Assembly: GCF_028752835.1 (NCBI RefSeq)
Contig: NZ_CP087952.1
Span: forward strand, 849,041-913,040
DNA from: Desulfosarcina sp. BuS5
GTDB lineage: Bacteria; Desulfobacterota; Desulfobacteria; Desulfobacterales; BuS5
DNA length: 64,000 bases
Direction of reading: 5' to 3'
Position 1 is the stretch's first letter. Each line of letters begins with the position of its first letter. A program made the translations under genes and the position numbers. Positions 45,684 through 55,515 of this stretch are shown here, one piece after another. Under the pieces are notes generated by a model. It was not told where the DNA came from. It worked only from the letters and a program-made list of their open reading frames with translations, and made no database searches.

Positions 45684-47422
45684 AACACAAACATTAAAAG
45701 ATGGGCGATACAAGGTATCAGGGGAGGATAGCGAAGAGCGAACGAACCTGAGATAAACATTCGGAAGTCTTAGCAGATCATAGTACCGATGATTAAGAAT
45801 TGAACTATCTTGATCGGAAAGGTGGGGAAGTGATGCCCAAGCGACCCACTGCAGGGAAGGTGAAGCAGGGTATAACGTTTTTTTGGCAGGAATTATGGGA
45901 GATACACAGATGTCACAAACCATATCAACAAAAAGCCGAGAAATTGCAAGAACGGTCGCTTGCAATTCCAGACCGATAGAATGGGGACAACCACCGGTGT
46001 TAACAGGTGGGTCATCCCTTATCAAAATCGAGCTGCTTGCTCAAAGTAATCCTGAACTGGTATTTACATCAGTAGTCCATCGGATAGACTTTGATTTACT
46101 GAAACAATCCTTTCGTAAAATTCGGAAAAGCAAATCTGCAGGAGTGGACAAGGTTACGGCAAAGGAGTATGCCGAAAATCTTGATCAAAACCTCTATAAT
46201 CTGTATGAACGACTGCGGAGAGGACAGTACGTTGCGTCTCCTGTAAAGCGTATCTGGATAGACAAGGAAGGAGGGAAAAAGCGTCCAATTGGCATACCTG
46301 TACTTGAGGATAAAATTGTCCAGAAAGCAGCAGCAGCCATATTGAATGTCATATTTGACAGGAATTTTTACAATTTTTCCCATGCATTCAGAAAAGGTCG
46401 GAGCCAACACATGGCAATCAAAGATTTACGTGAGCAATGCTTGAAGCAGAATATCAGCTGGATAGTAAGCGCAGATATTACAGGACTATTTGACAATATT
46501 AATCACGAGTTACTTAAAGACATGATACGTCGGAGAGTAAGTGACGGCGGAATGATTCGCCTGATAGGGAAGTGGTTGAATGCAGGCGTAATGGAGGAAG
46601 GCAACCTGACGTACTCTGAAACGGGCACTCCACAGGGAGGAGTAATTTCCCCTGTGCTCAGTAATATCTTTCTTCATTATGTTTTAGATGACTGGTACGT
46701 GAAAGAAGTGATCCCCCGGATGAAAGGGAGATGCTCCATCATACGCTGGGCGGATGATTTCATCCTCGGGTTCGAGTATGAAAAAGACGCATTGCGTGTC
46801 ATGGATGTATTACCCAGGCGGTTCGAACAGTTCGAGCTGTCACTTCACCCGGAAAAGACAAAACTGATTCGATTTTCCAAACGCATTAGCGGAAAGGGAA
46901 ACGGGACGTTTGATTTTTTAGGGTTTACATTTTACTGGTCAAAATCATTAAAAGGGTACATGGTAATAAAGAAAAAGACGGCAAGAAAGCGTTCAAGCCG
47001 TTTTATGAAGAGAATATGGATATGGTGCAAGGATAACCGTCATAAGCCAATGGCCGAGCAGTATGAGATTCTTTGCAGTAAACTGCGAGGTTTTTACCAG
47101 TACTTTGGAGTAATAAGTAACTACAAAGTGCTGGAAGTTGTGTTTGAATATACTGAGAAAGCATGGCGTCGATGGTTAAGCCGAAGAAGTCACAAGGGCG
47201 AAGTAATGTTCGAGGACTTGCGCACAACATACCCACTGCCATTACCCAGAATAGTCCATAATATTTGATGCCGTAAGGGCTGCAAAGTTATACGCCAAAC
47301 GGGGTGTCGCCTGTTTGGTTGATAATCCGGTAAAAAGGATTTGAACCGAGGAACCGTATGAGGGAAATCTTCACGTACGGGTCTGTAGGGGGGGCGTCGG
47401 GTAACCGATGCTCCTACCTGGA
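45684..47422 (+). mobile_element. Group II intron G2, 5'-truncated
   Basis: Matches G1 from about 13340 to its 3' end; the first roughly 530 bases of the ribozyme are missing at the E4 junction. Domains V and VI are intact. The 3' flank is the palindrome-rich block (47423-47734). It cannot self-splice without domain I, but could supply maturase in trans. Confidence 0.9.
45895..47268 (+). CDS. ltrA: Group II intron reverse transcriptase/maturase (G2)
   Basis: Same protein as in G1, intact; RT active site WADD and maturase domain present, no endonuclease. Confidence 0.92.
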   Translation: MGDTQMSQTISTKSREIARTVACNSRPIEWGQPPVLTGGSSLIKIELLAQSNPELVFTSVVHRIDFDLLKQSFRKIRKSKSAGVDKVTAKEYAENLDQNLYNLYERLRRGQYVASPVKRIWIDKEGGKKRPIGIPVLEDKIVQKAAAAILNVIFDRNFYNFSHAFRKGRSQHMAIKDLREQCLKQNISWIVSADITGLFDNINHELLKDMIRRRVSDGGMIRLIGKWLNAGVMEEGNLTYSETGTPQGGVISPVLSNIFLHYVLDDWYVKEVIPRMKGRCSIIRWADDFILGFEYEKDALRVMDVLPRRFEQFELSLHPEKTKLIRFSKRISGKGNGTFDFLGFTFYWSKSLKGYMVIKKKTARKRSSRFMKRIWIWCKDNRHKPMAEQYEILCSKLRGFYQYFGVISNYKVLEVVFEYTEKAWRRWLSRRSHKGEVMFEDLRTTYPLPLPRIVHNI

Positions 47423-47734
47423 ACCCGACCGTCAACAGCGGTGCTTTTTTTTGAAATGTTGTCTTCCGCATAAATGTTGTCGTTTGCGGAAGGTCTTGCC
47501 CCGCATGTTGGCGGCCGGTGAGTTCATCGATAAGTGGACCGTGAGCTCCGCTGCGCTACGCACACGGTCCACTTATCGCGGCTGTCGAGTTCCTCCAACG
47601 TCCTTGATAGGTTCCCGCTCACGCTCCACCTATCAAGGACGTTGGAGCCGACTGCGATTCTCAGCACTGGCTGAAAAAAAATTGCCTTTTTCAGCCAGTG
47701 CTTGCGATTCTCGCGGCTCAACAGCCGCGTTATG
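47423..47734 (+). repeat. Palindrome-rich block, copy 1, ending in attC-like core
   Basis: Five stems in 310 bp: CTTCCGCA/TGCGGAAG (47463-47492), a perfect 16-bp stem starting CGATAAGTGGACCGTG (47528-47578), a perfect 19-bp stem CTCCAACGTCCTTGATAGG (47593-47647), a 14-bp stem CACTGGCTGAAAAA (47665-47700), and GCGGCT/AGCCGC (47713-47728). CGCGGCTGT (47577) can also pair with ACAGCCGCG (47721), enclosing two of the stems as a cloverleaf. It ends GCGTTATGC, an attC-type core, followed by a TA cassette. Copy 2 is at 62328-62635. Confidence 0.75.
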
Positions 47735-47751
47735 CAAGATGCAATGAATTA

Positions 47752-47780
47752 TTGACTTGTACATGGAAAAGATGTACATT
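47752..47780 (+). promoter_or_regulatory. Promoter of BrnT-like cassette, with palindromic operator, leaderless
   Basis: TTGACT at 47752-47757, 17-base spacer, TACATT at 47775-47780; the ATG follows exactly six bases later with no ribosome-binding site. The spacer holds GTACAT and ATGTAC seven bases apart, a palindrome suited to antitoxin repression. Confidence 0.6.
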
Positions 47781-47786
47781 ACAAAT

Positions 47787-48071
47787 ATGAAATACGATTG
47801 GAACCCAGAAAAAAATGAATGGTTAAAAAAAGAAAGACAACTATCTTTTGAACAGGTAATTTTCCATTTGTCCCAAGGTGATGTATGGAAAGTTGCGGAT
47901 CATCCAGACCAACAAAAATATCCCGGTCAAAAGATATATTTTGTAATCATTGAAGATTATATCTATATGATTCCGCATATTATCCAAAAAGAATACATAT
48001 TTTTAAAAACAATTATCCCGAGCAGAAAAGCCACAAAGGCTTATCAAAAAGAACAGGGAGAGGAAAAATGA
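47787..48071 (+). CDS. BrnT-like toxin
   Basis: 94 residues from ATG 47787 (MKYDWNPEKNEWLKKERQLSFEQV); upstream ATGs belong to the promoter. The FxWxxxKN...LSFEQ opening and the C-terminal IIPSRKATKAYQKE match the BrnT/RelE-like toxin superfamily. The middle (DVWKVADHPDQQKYPGQKIYFVI) is divergent. The toxin gene precedes and overlaps (ATGA) its antitoxin. Expected to act on mRNA. Located between two attC-type sites. Confidence 0.7.
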   Translation: MKYDWNPEKNEWLKKERQLSFEQVIFHLSQGDVWKVADHPDQQKYPGQKIYFVIIEDYIYMIPHIIQKEYIFLKTIIPSRKATKAYQKEQGEEK

Positions 48072-48340
48072 AATATGATGAAGAAGAAAAAAATATCATA
48101 GATGCTTATGAAAGTGGAAAAATGAAACTTTCTACACCATCGAAAAAAAAATTAGAAAATATTAAAGTTATAGCTAAAAATACTTTTAAAAAAGATAAAA
48201 GAATTACAATAAGACTTTACGCTCACGATTACAAAGGAATCCAAAAAAAAGCATTGGAAATGGGTATTCCCTATCAAACTCTTATTTCCGGCTTAATTCA
48301 CAGATACGTTGAAGGGGAATTGACCTCAGAGAATGGATAA
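48068..48340 (+). CDS. CopG/RHH antitoxin of BrnT-like module
   Basis: 90 residues: an acidic N-terminus (YDEEEKNIIDAYESGKMKL), then DKRITIRLYAHDYKGIQKKALEMGIPYQTLISGLIHRYVEGEL (key part RITIRLYAHDY, IPYQTLISGLIHRY), typical of CopG-like antitoxins. GGGAGAGGAAAA precedes the ATG. Its TAA overlaps attC-like site 6. Confidence 0.8.
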   Translation: MKYDEEEKNIIDAYESGKMKLSTPSKKKLENIKVIAKNTFKKDKRITIRLYAHDYKGIQKKALEMGIPYQTLISGLIHRYVEGELTSENG

Positions 48341-48465
48341 CCAATCGTTTCAAGGGACAAGCGGACAGCGTGTTTTTTTGAAATTCAGTCTTACTGGCCA
48401 AATCTCAGGTTACTCAAAATTCATAGCTGTAAATCCCGCTTGCCCCTGAACTCAACCGTTGTAAA
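48337..48465 (+). other. attC-like site 6
   Basis: ATAACCAATCGTTTCAAGGG and CCGCTTGCCCCTGAACTCAA form arms sharing the CAAGCGG/CCGCTTG core; ends ACCGTTGTAA. Same orientation as the preceding TA genes, whose stop codon it overlaps. Confidence 0.78.
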
Positions 48466-49121
48466 CCTTCTCTCAGGCTTAATTTTGAGGCTTATTTCCC
48501 ATCGCCTGTTTTGCTAACAGCCGTTGCCGATATTTGCCGGTTATCGCTTTTGCCGGTGTTTCTTGTTGCTTTTTTGAACGTCAGCTTCGGCAAGCATTTT
48601 ATAAGTTTCACTGTTTCAGCACTCGGCGACATCTCGCCTTGCTTTTTGTGGTTTTTGGGTAAAGTCAGCATCGCATCAACAATCATTGTTGCAGAATGCC
48701 GCAAACAGCGATTTACGCTTTGGCAACCGTTGTTTTTTATTTTTAAGGTACTCCCCATTGTCAAGACAAAAAACAAGGTTTTTTAAGGTGCGCTTTTGAG
48801 CTATAAATAATCCTGAAAATTAAAAAAATAATAGTAAATAAAAAAAATATGTTTCTGTTTATCATAAAAATGTTCATAAACAACTTAACTAATTGATTTA
48901 ATAAATAATAATACCATTCTAAAATGTTCATAACTTATTGATAAAATGTTTATAACTTTTTTGTATCTCATTAACATACTGTTAAAATTCAATATTAATA
49001 TGTTTATAACTTATGCCGCACGTTGAATAGGGCATTCACCAAAATATATTATTTTTACAACCTCACATTGATCACCATTGCTGATAAATCTTGCCTGTTA
49101 CTTCCTTTAATTTGTCCGATC

Positions 49122-49318
49122 TTAACTATCAATTTCGTAATCATCCGGCAAATTCAAAAATCTTTTTCGCCAATTGACTCTCAATTAAATAACCAATTTG
49201 ACCATTCCTCTTGAGCTGTGAAATCATCCACTGTGGTAATCTAATTGTCACAAGCTCTCGTTTCAAATGGTCTGGTTTCTTTTTTTCGACCAGCCCCTGC
49301 ACGTTTTCCTCCTCTCAT
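49122..49318 (-). pseudogene. RHH gene of E5, frameshifted
   Basis: Two compensating-type indels (extra T near 49285, missing T near 49160) disrupt the reading between GRKK and SQLAKK. Confidence 0.75.
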
Positions 49319-49552
49319 TTTTTTACCTCCAAAACATATAGTATGTTGAATTAAGTGCAACGCTATTCAAAAAATCATCCTAAAAATACGCTATATATTT
49401 GATTAGCGTTATGCAATATTCAAACAAACTCTACTACCAACTGATTATGTGTTGGATAGTACGCTTTTATCTTGTTTGCAGCAGGAAACATTTTTTATAA
49501 TATCAATACGACTTAATGGTATTCTAATTAATTATACAAAGTGGTTCTGAAA

Positions 49553-50346
49553 TTACCCTGGAAAAGTTTTAAAATATATCTCTGCCGGGGTCTGGTAATC
49601 CAAAGATTGATGGAGTCGTTCATTATTGTAAAAGCCAAAATATTCTCCAATGTTTTGAATAGCCTCCCTGACGGTCTCATAATTGTGAAGATAAACACGT
49701 TCATATTTCACGGTACGCCAAAGGCGCTCTACGAAAATGTTATCCAGAGCACGGCCCCGGCCGTCCATGCTGATCTTCACATCGGCTTTTTTAAAACGCC
49801 GGTAAAGGCATCACTGGTAAACTGACTGCCTTGATCCGTGTTAAAAATCTTAGGTTTTGCAATTTTTAAGGCACCCTGTAAGGCTTTTATACAAAAATCC
49901 TTATCCAATGTGGTTGAAAATTCGTAGCTCAGGACATACCGACTAAACCAGTCTATCACTGCTACAAGATAGATAAAACCTGAATTCAAACGGATATAGG
50001 TAATATCCGTTGACCACACCTGGTCAACTTGCTCAATGGAAACGCCTCGCAGCAAGTATGGATAAATTTTATGCTCTTTTGATGCTTTGCTCAAATTTGG
50101 TTTTGGATATATAGCTTCAAGTCCCATAAGCCGCATCAAACGTCTTATTCGTTTAGGATTAACAGTGTGCCCTTGTCGCTTTAATACGGCCGTCATTTTT
50201 TCAACACCGTAGAACGGATATCGGGTATATTCTTCGTCTATCAATCGCATGAGAGCCAGGTTATAGCTCTCATCTTTGCAGGATTGATAGTAATAGGTTG
50301 ATCTGTTTATTCCCAAAAGATCACACTGGCGCATTACCGGTATCAA
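49553..50346 (-). pseudogene. IS3-family OrfB, frameshifted (E5)
   Basis: One A missing in the LKKADVK codons (near 49785) splits the protein after FTGVLKK; the catalytic Glu part is in another frame. The same deletion is found in E6. Confidence 0.9.
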
Positions 50347-50393
50347 AGAATGATTCGGCTCAATGTATTGACGCTTTATATCAATTGAGAAGG

Positions 50394-50672
50394 TTAGATT
50401 TTTTTTTTTAGCCAGTCCAATTCGACCTTTAATTGGCCGATTTGTTGGTAAAGCTCCGCCTGGAATTCTTCAGCGTCTTTTTTTTTTTTTTTGACGCTTT
50501 TTGAAAATATATCGGGCAATTCTTCTAATAGACGCTTTCGCCATTGATTTATTTGATTTGAATGAACTCCATATTCACTAGATAGTTGAGAAATCGTCTT
50601 TTCCTTTTTAACCGTTTCAAGCGCTACTTTAGCTTTGAATGATGCACTGTAATTTTTTCGAATTTTACCCAT
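50394..50672 (-). pseudogene. IS3-family OrfA, altered (E5)
   Basis: 92 residues: indels change KKRQKKEK to KSVKKKKK, and an 11-base A run ends the frame early (DWLKKKI). The extra A places orfB in the zero frame instead of -1. Confidence 0.75.
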
Positions 50673-50973
50673 TAATGAGCCTCCTTTTTGTTGATCAGGA
50701 TATACTCATTTTACACCTTAAACAACTGTCCAGTTTTTGGGGAGTATTATATTTCATTATTCCAGCATCCGGCTGCATCTCGTCTCGTTTTCTGTGACTA
50801 TTTCTCAAGGCGTTGCTTATTGTTTTAACTGGTTCTGTTGCAAGCGCCACCAAACAACGGTGAGTTTGCCAACTTTGTATTATTTGCAAACGTTTAATTA
50901 CGCTTTCGCAAATCCGGCAGCCTTACAAAAAGCAGGTCGTCGTATCCGGTAGGGGTTTACAACAAAACACTAC

Positions 50974-51331
50974 TCGTGCCAAGATAAATCCGAATCGTTG
51001 GGATAAGACACAAGGTCTTTGAAACTCGATATTGTTACCAAGTGGGTGCTCGGGAAACGGTTTGTTTCCTTCATCTCTGCAGGGCTTGCTCTGGCATTGA
51101 TGTTAAGATAGTCCCACCTGACTAAAGACTAACCAGCAGGTCAGTAGCGAAGTCCACAGGTAAACCCGGTAACGGGAGTCTGGAGCTGGACGGAGCAAGA
51201 TTGCAGGCTCTGTATTGAGCCCCGAAAAATGTATGGTTGTGGTCATTGTGATAATCCTGCTTGCAGGAAAAAGCCGACGCTTTGGAGACAGCGGAAGGCA
51301 GCAGTCCTGAATATGCTAAGGCAAGTATTCA
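50974..51331 (+). mobile_element. Group II intron G3, 5' fragment
   Basis: First 358 bases of the intron from TCGTGCC, cut by IS66-2. The 5' flank ends ACAACAAAACACTAC, which could be the missing left arm of the attC-like structure seen after G2 and G5. Confidence 0.88.
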
Positions 51332-51423
51332 GTGTCCTTTCGGCAAGCGTGCATGAAAAACAAATTCAAATAAGGTAGTATCGGTCATTCAAATCACGTA
51401 ATATTATATAAGGAGGATGACCG

Positions 51424-51810
51424 ATGAATCTTATGCAGCCTTCAGGCGAGTACAGTCTGGATGAAGTACGGGAAAAATTTAAACAATGGCGTAACAGCCG
51501 GGATAGAGGTAAAGCCATTCCGGAAGCATTATGGGAAGCCGCTGCCTCGTTATACCCTGCCTATTCTCTGCACCGTATATCAAAAGCCTTGAGCCTCAAC
51601 CATACCAAGCTAAAGCATTACGTCCAGAATATATCACCAAATCCGTCCGTGCCGACGGCATCTTTCATCGAACTTGATGTAGCCCAAGCCCCTTTGCCTT
51701 TCAAGGGCATTATCGAGATGCAACATCAGAACGGTGCCAGGATGACAATGCAAATTGCGGACAGTTCTGACTTGATCAATATAACCCAACAGTTTTGGAG
51801 TCAGCCATGA
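51424..51810 (+). CDS. tnpA: IS66 TnpA (IS66-2)
   Basis: 128 residues, identical to IS66-1; preceded by AAGGAGGATGACCG. Confidence 0.85.
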   Translation: MNLMQPSGEYSLDEVREKFKQWRNSRDRGKAIPEALWEAAASLYPAYSLHRISKALSLNHTKLKHYVQNISPNPSVPTASFIELDVAQAPLPFKGIIEMQHQNGARMTMQIADSSDLINITQQFWSQP

Positions 51811-52169
51811 TTCAGATAACTCCGCAAATGCGTATCCTGCTGGCCATAGACCCGGTGGATTTCAGAAAAGGTATCGACGGTCTAAATGCTGTTTGTCGGC
51901 AGGTGCTGCGCTCCGATCCATTTTCAGGGTATGTTTTTATTTTTCGTAATAAAAAGGCAACTGCCATAAAGATCATTATGTATGATGGCCAAGGATTCTG
52001 GATGTGTCAGAAAAGGCTGTCTAAGGGACGTTTCAACTGGTGGCCAAACAAATCCGGTGAGGCGGTCAGGCCTCTGGCCGTTCATGAACTGCAGCTTCTG
52101 ATCTGGAACGGTAATCCTGTAAAGGCTCATGTTGCACCATTGTGGCGGCCAATTCCTGTAAAAAAATAG
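51807..52169 (+). CDS. tnpB: IS66 TnpB (IS66-2)
   Basis: 120 residues, identical to IS66-1; ATGA overlap with tnpA. Confidence 0.93.
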   Translation: MIQITPQMRILLAIDPVDFRKGIDGLNAVCRQVLRSDPFSGYVFIFRNKKATAIKIIMYDGQGFWMCQKRLSKGRFNWWPNKSGEAVRPLAVHELQLLIWNGNPVKAHVAPLWRPIPVKK

Positions 52170-52216
52170 AAAAAAATATTTAATGACTTGCGTTCCAGTA
52201 AAAAATGTGATATTTG

Positions 52217-53155
52217 ATGCCCATGTTTACGTATAGAGGCAGAGTCGTTACTGACAAAGATATTATTTTTATCAAGGAGCTTATTGCTCAAAATCCGGAT
52301 GCCAGCCGCCGGGCGCTTTCCAGAAAACTGTGCATAGCCTGGAATTGGGTCCAGGCCAATGGGGCATTGCGTGATATGGTCTGTCGGGGTATGATGTTAG
52401 AACTGCACCGTGCAGGATTCATACGTCTGCCGGACAAAAAATGTAATCCCCATAATCCATTTGTAGAACGTAGAAAACCTAAAAAAATTCAGATCAATCA
52501 AACTTTACTGGAAACAAAATTAGCCAAAATACGGCCGCTTGAATTTTGCCAGGTACGCAGAAGCCCGCATGAAAAAATGTTCAACAGCCTGATCGAGTAT
52601 TACCATTATCTGGGTTACTGCCATTCAGTGGGCGAACAGCTGAAATACATCGTTTATACTGATGGGCGGCCAATAGCATGTTTTGCCTGGTCTTCTGCAG
52701 CGAGGCATATAGGCTACAGGGACAGGTTTATCGGCTGGGATGCGAAGACGCGTAAAAAAAATCTGCACCTTTTGGCGTATAATACACGATTTTTAATTCT
52801 ACCATGGGTGCGCGTACCACATCTGGCCTCCCATCTTCTTGGTCACATGATAAAAATCTTGGCCCTGGATTGGCGTAAAATCTACAATCATCCCATCTGG
52901 TACCTTGAAACTTTTGTGGACAAAACCCGTTTTGCCGGTACCTGTTACAAGGCTGCGAACTGGAAGTATCTTGGAGACACCACCGGCAGGGGTAAAAATG
53001 ATCAAACATTTAAACCGAACCGATCTATAAAGGCTGTTTGGGGATATCCATTAGCCAAAAATTTTCGCAGCCTTTTACGGGGGACACACAGTGAAGACCC
53101 CGGAACGTATAGACCTGGACGTCAAGCAGTTAGATGCTCTTTTAAAGCGTGTTAA
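52217..53155 (+). CDS. DUF4338 (DruA-like) protein, altered C-terminus (IS66-2)
   Basis: About 312 residues. Differs from the IS66-1 copy by several substitutions (for example HSVGEQLK, YRDRFIG). A missing G in the G-run near 53080 replaces the terminal RGDTQ with a 23-residue out-of-frame tail and removes the neat overlap with tnpC. The conserved core is complete, so activity may persist. Confidence 0.72.
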   Translation: MPMFTYRGRVVTDKDIIFIKELIAQNPDASRRALSRKLCIAWNWVQANGALRDMVCRGMMLELHRAGFIRLPDKKCNPHNPFVERRKPKKIQINQTLLETKLAKIRPLEFCQVRRSPHEKMFNSLIEYYHYLGYCHSVGEQLKYIVYTDGRPIACFAWSSAARHIGYRDRFIGWDAKTRKKNLHLLAYNTRFLILPWVRVPHLASHLLGHMIKILALDWRKIYNHPIWYLETFVDKTRFAGTCYKAANWKYLGDTTGRGKNDQTFKPNRSIKAVWGYPLAKNFRSLLRGTHSEDPGTYRPGRQAVRCSFKAC

Positions 53156-53249
53156 AGAACTGTTGCCACCTGAGGACTATGAACTCATCAAGGCTATGGC
53201 TGACACTATCTACCTTTTAAGTCAGTGTGTGGACAATAAAGCCGCCTCC

Positions 53250-55515
53250 TCGTGCCAAGATAAATCCGAATCGTTGGGATAAGACACAAGGTCTTTGAAA
53301 CTCGATATTGTTACCAAGTGGGTGCTCGGGAAACGGTTTGTTTCCTTCATCTCTGCAGGGCTTGCTCTGGCATTGATGTTAAGATAGTCCCACCTGACTA
53401 AAGACTAACCAGCAGGTCAGTAGCGAAGTCCACAGGTAAACCCGGTAACGGGAGTCTGGAGCTGGACGGAGCAAGATTGCAGGCTCTGTATTGAGCCCCG
53501 AAAAATGTATGGTTGTGGTCATTGTGATAATCCTGCTTGCAGGAAAAAGCCGACGCTTTGGAGACAGCGGAAGGCAGCAGTCCTGAATATGCTAAGGCAA
53601 GTATTCAGGACACCACCGGGGTCTTAGACCAGGGCATGTACTCAAAGGGGTAGCTCGGGAACTTGGGAGACCCGGATGTTTCCTTGGGTAAAAAGAACGG
53701 TAACAGGAAATCCAGCGCAAGCGAAATCCCGGCGTTGCATAGGAATGTCCCGCCTTGCAACGAGTCTGCCATTGGCAGAAACACAAACATTAAAAGATGG
53801 GCGATACAAGGTATCAGGGGAGGATAGCGAAGAGCGAACGAACCTGAGATAAACATTCGGAAGTCTTAGCAGATCATAGTACCGATGATTAAGAATTGAA
53901 CTATCTTGATCGGAAAGGTGGGGAAGTGATGCCCAAGCGACCCACTGCAGGGAAGGTGAAGCAGGGTATAACGTTTTTTTGGCAGGAATTATGGGAGATA
54001 CACAGATGTCACAAACCATATCAACAAAAAGCCGAGAAATTGCAAGAACGGTCGCTTGCAATTCCAGACCGATAGAATGGGGACAACCACCGGTGTTAAC
54101 AGGTGGGTCATCCCTTATCAAAATCGAGCTGCTTGCTCAAAGTAATCCTGAACTGGTATTTACATCAGTAGTCCATCGGATAGACTTTGATTTACTGAAA
54201 CAATCCTTTCGTAAAATTCGGAAAAGCAAATCTGCAGGAGTGGACAAGGTTACGGCAAAGGAGTATGCCGAAAATCTTGATCAAAACCTCTATAATCTGT
54301 ATGAACGACTGCGGAGAGGACAGTACGTTGCGTCTCCTGTAAAGCGTATCTGGATAGACAAGGAAGGAGGGAAAAAGCGTCCAATTGGCATACCTGTACT
54401 TGAGGATAAAATTGTCCAGAAAGCAGCAGCAGCCATATTGAATGTCATATTTGACAGGAATTTTTACAATTTTTCCCATGCATTCAGAAAAGGTCGGAGC
54501 CAACACATGGCAATCAAAGATTTACGTGAGCAATGCTTGAAGCAGAATATCAGCTGGATAGTAAGCGCAGATATTACAGGACTATTTGACAATATTAATC
54601 ACGAGTTACTTAAAGACATGATACGTCGGAGAGTAAGTGACGGCGGAATGATTCGCCTGATAGGGAAGTGGTTGAATGCAGGCGTAATGGAGGAAGGCAA
54701 CCTGACGTACTCTGAAACGGGCACTCCACAGGGAGGAGTAATTTCCCCTGTGCTCAGTAATATCTTTCTTCATTATGTTTTAGATGACTGGTACGTGAAA
54801 GAAGTGATCCCCCGGATGAAAGGGAGATGCTCCATCATACGCTGGGCGGATGATTTCATCCTCGGGTTCGAGTATGAAAAAGACGCATTGCGTGTCATGG
54901 ATGTATTACCCAGGCGGTTCGAACAGTTCGAGCTGTCACTTCACCCGGAAAAGACAAAACTGATTCGATTTTCCAAACGCATTAGCGGAAAGGGAAACGG
55001 GACGTTTGATTTTTAGGGTTTACATTTTACTGGTCAAAATCATTAAAAGGGTACATGGTAATAAAGAAAAAGACGGCAAGAAAGCGTTCAAGCCGTTTTA
55101 TGAAGAGAATATGGATATGGTGCAAGGATAACCGTCATAAGCCAATGGCCGAGCAGTATGAGATTCTTTGCAGTAAACTGCGAGGTTTTTACCAGTACTT
55201 TGGAGTAATAAGTAACTACAAAGTGCTGGAAGTTGTGTTTGAATATACTGAGAAAGCATGGCGTCGATGGTTAAGCCGAAGAAGTCACAAGGGCGAAGTA
55301 ATGTTCGAGGACTTGCGCACAACATACCCACTGCCATTACCCAGAATAGTCCATAATATTTGATGCCGTAAGGGCTGCAAAGTTATACGCCAAACGGGGT
55401 GTCGCCTGTTTGGTTGATAATCCGGTAAAAAGGATTTGAACCGAGGAACCGTATGAGGGAAATCTTCACGTACGGGTCTGTAGGGGGCGTCGGGTAACCG
55501 ATGCTCCTACCTGGA
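53250..55515 (+). mobile_element. Group II intron G4 within tnpC, complete but with RT frameshift
   Basis: 2266 bp. The empty site is known from IS66-1 (GCCGCCTCC|ATACGACGG), fixing both ends unambiguously. It lacks three bases relative to G1: one T in the RT gene (TTTGATTTTTAGGG) and two G in domain VI. It lies in the sense orientation of tnpC. Confidence 0.92.
53991..55363 (+). pseudogene. ltrA: Intron reverse transcriptase, frameshifted (G4)
   Basis: Same as G1 RT to GNGTFDF, then a stop caused by a missing T; the remaining 102 residues with the maturase domain follow in another frame (55055-55363). The same deletion occurs in G5. Confidence 0.9.

Larger units (their letters stand above)
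48744..50751 (-). mobile_element. IS3-family element copy E5, decayed
   Basis: About 2008 bp, complete ends, flanked by TTT on both sides (48741-48743, 50752-50754), a plausible 3-bp duplication. All three genes have single-base indels: orfA 50394-50672 loses its normal end, orfB 49553-50346 is split at about 49780, and the RHH gene 49122-49318 is frameshifted. Confidence 0.88.
48466..50973 (+). pseudogene. Unassigned cassette interrupted by E5
   Basis: Left part 48466-48743 has an open plus-strand frame rich in hydrophobic residues (VADICRLSLLPVFLVAFLNV, FTVSALGDISPCFLWFLG). E5 is inserted after CAACCGTTGTTTTTTATTTT. Right part 50752-50952 continues with FHYSSIRLHLVSFSVTISQG and ends FANPAALQKAGRRIR-stop in one frame. 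Both read like weakly conserved integron cassette ORFs of a kind I have seen in superintegrons, but no family or start codon is clear. The last bases lead to intron fragment G3. Confidence 0.35.

Noticed and set aside
47524-47721. Short frames across the palindrome-rich block
   Set aside because: Open reading frames on both strands mirror each other because the stems are palindromic; no start signals.
48492-48776. Minus-strand 94-residue frame opposite the unassigned cassette
   Set aside because: Its first codons come from the end of E5, it has no ribosome-binding site, and the plus strand reads more like a cassette ORF.
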